Below are positions 62,267 to 64,000 of a DNA stretch of 64,000 nucleotides, piece by piece; positions within the stretch are counted from its first letter, which is position 1; each line of letters begins with the position of its first letter. The position numbers and the translations under genes are program-made. This DNA is from Lagopus muta (Eukaryota; Chordata; Aves; Galliformes; Phasianidae), in the NCBI RefSeq assembly GCF_023343835.1, contig NC_064433.1, positions 69,400,032-69,464,031 of the forward strand. The letters are read 5' to 3'. The notes beneath the pieces are model-generated. The model was not told where the DNA came from, searched no databases, and worked only from the letters and a program-made list of their open reading frames with translations.

Positions 62267-64000
62267 GTAAGTAAATTTCTTCTAACAACAAGTCTTGATG
62301 TAAGATTCTCTGCAAACCATTAGGATTTTATACATAGTATAATTGATGAGATTCCTGATTTATTTTTTTTCCCCTCTTGAATAATTTCAAGCAATTGGAA
62401 CCTCTAACAAGTATTCTGAAATAATACACTTCAAGTAGTGCAAGGAAGTAAAAAGTTACGGTGTATGATGGAGTACTTTTTTCCCTAATTTTGTTTTAGT
62501 AGCTATTTGCCACCTCTGACTTGCTGAACGGCTGTGAGGCTTGGCTTTAGGACTCCACAATCAAGTATATTTGTATCAGAGGTGTGATGAATGTAGGTGA
62601 TTATAATTTCTGCTATGATGTAGGCCATGCATCACCTGTTTTGATATTAATTGTTGAACAGCTTTGCTACATCTTCAGTACCTCATTTCAACAAATGTGA
62701 AATGGAGTTCATATTAAGTTGGAAACTTCCATAAAATACAGTAAATTATGCTTATAAAGATGTGAGAATTGAAGCCATGCTGTGCCTGCAAAGCCACTGG
62801 TAAACCTTATCTCAGTTTCACTTTATTAAATGCTCTGGCAGGTCTGTAAAAGCCCCCACAGACCTATTAGATAAAGTTTTCAAATACATGGTGAGACTGG
62901 AACTCCTATGTTGGTCACTTCCAAATCAATGACTTCTTTTGATGGAAACGGGCAAGGTTTGCCTGATAAAAGGCCATTCTTTTTAGCAATAAAACTTAAA
63001 GGCAGCTAGAGCAGTGATCATTTTCTTTCAGCATTTTTTTAAGGATTTGAATATGCTGAATAGAGCAGGCGAAAACTTGCTTTCTCCAACTTACATACCT
63101 CATAACAGAAGTCTCAGTTTTTAATTCAGCTGATGCTAATTTTCATTATGTTGATTTACATTCCCTTCTAACATCATCTGAGGTGATATTAGGAATTTTT
63201 TTTTCTAGCTCATACACTTCAGCTTGGTGACTCCAAGCACTGGTTTGTACAAGCAGCTACACTCATAGTGATGCACACTTTCCTTTTTGCTATCTTCACA
63301 CAGTGCTGTATTACTTTCCTTAAATCTCACTGTGTTTGAAAAACTGAACTGGAAAGGAAGGCGAAGACTGACTTTTCCATAAACACTACTACCGTGTTGT
63401 GAGCTATTTACCAGGTTTACAAAACGTGTGCATCTTCTGTTGAAGCAGATTTGAGTTTGTTTGCAACCGTTTTAATAGACCACTAATATTGTGCATCTCC
63501 AACTCACTACAGAGTGACATGGAACCATTATTAGTAAGAGGTAGACCACAACAGCTGTGGTATATGATTTACAGAATAAATACTTCGTATTTATACAATA
63601 GTTTGTCCATTTTTAGATTAATATGTCTGTATGTGTGTTAAAGCTAACTTCTTTTGCTTACAAGCTGTGCTTCTGAATGAGTAACTTGCATAAGCATAAA
63701 CTAAGTAGCGACTCAGTTCCTTATTTGCTGATTCTCCCATGTTCCTTTTTCACTGTATGTCTCTGTCATTTGCTACACCTCCCTCCCTTCAAAGCAGGAG
63801 GGCGTAGTGTTTTTCAGATTCCTCCTTTCTACTGAGGAAATAAATTAGGAACAGGGGCTGTGAGCAGATGCTTAAAGAATAAGACAAGTATATATGACAC
63901 TTCAGAAGGAAGCGTCTTTCCTTCTTTCCAAGCAGACTTAAATCCCTATTTAATAAATATACTAACATCCATACTGTAAAAAAAAAGCTGGAAAATGGCT
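62267..64000 (+). other. NUP50: NUP50 last visible intron
   Basis: Begins with GTAAGT and runs past the window end. No reading frame matching the rest of the Ran-binding domain was found in it, so the final exon lies further right. Confidence 0.8.

Noticed and set aside
1-64000. tRNA genes, CRISPR arrays, bacterial-type operons
   Set aside because: None seen. The only tRNA-like match is the 18-nt primer-binding site complement at 40,226, and the only rRNA is the retro-copied fragment.

Overview
This is nuclear DNA from a bird, most likely a galliform such as chicken. The evidence is several CR1 LINE fragments (one keeping an FADD reverse-transcriptase motif), an internally deleted mariner copy that resembles the chicken Galluhop family, avian-type retroviral LTRs, and the 5' two-thirds of a vertebrate NUP50 gene whose exons can be read directly. 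No bacterial-style operons, CRISPR arrays, tRNA genes or functional RNA genes were seen.

Layout. Positions 1 to about 51,100 are AT-rich intergenic DNA with no convincing protein-coding gene. Within it are CR1 pieces (8,235; 15,575; 24,740 minus; 28,900; 32,698; 34,146), a relic of a retroviral envelope gene (about 31,217-32,560), a mariner deletion derivative (33,548-34,102), two diverged copies of a roughly 320-bp minus-strand LTR (39,163 and 42,001), homopolymers including a 26-base G run (18,083), and a 144-base pure pyrimidine tract (45,338). From about 51,740 to 52,700 lies a dense CpG island with NF-Y, E-box/CLEAR-like, GC-box, NRF1 and YY1 motifs: the NUP50 promoter and first exon. 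From 55,115 to 62,266 six coding exons of NUP50 (401 codons plus one base) join in phase. The final exon, with most of the Ran-binding domain, lies beyond the window.

The most unusual object is an 819-bp insertion at 39,730-40,548. It is flanked by a 5-bp target duplication and consists of a complete LTR, a tRNA-Ala-like primer-binding site, about 212 bp of antisense 28S ribosomal RNA sequence, and a perfect inverted copy of the first 93 bp of the LTR. The order and the exact break at the end of the 18-nt primer-binding site fit aberrant reverse transcription: plus-strand strong-stop DNA jumped to packaged 28S rRNA and then to viral U3, giving a linear molecule with two U3 ends that was integrated. 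A second possible chimera is the env relic joined to a CR1 3' end, the whole lying between 17-bp direct repeats, as if one transcript had been copied back by the CR1 machinery. At NUP50, the predicted leader carries an upstream start codon in strong context whose frame runs across the exon junction and overlaps the true start out of frame.
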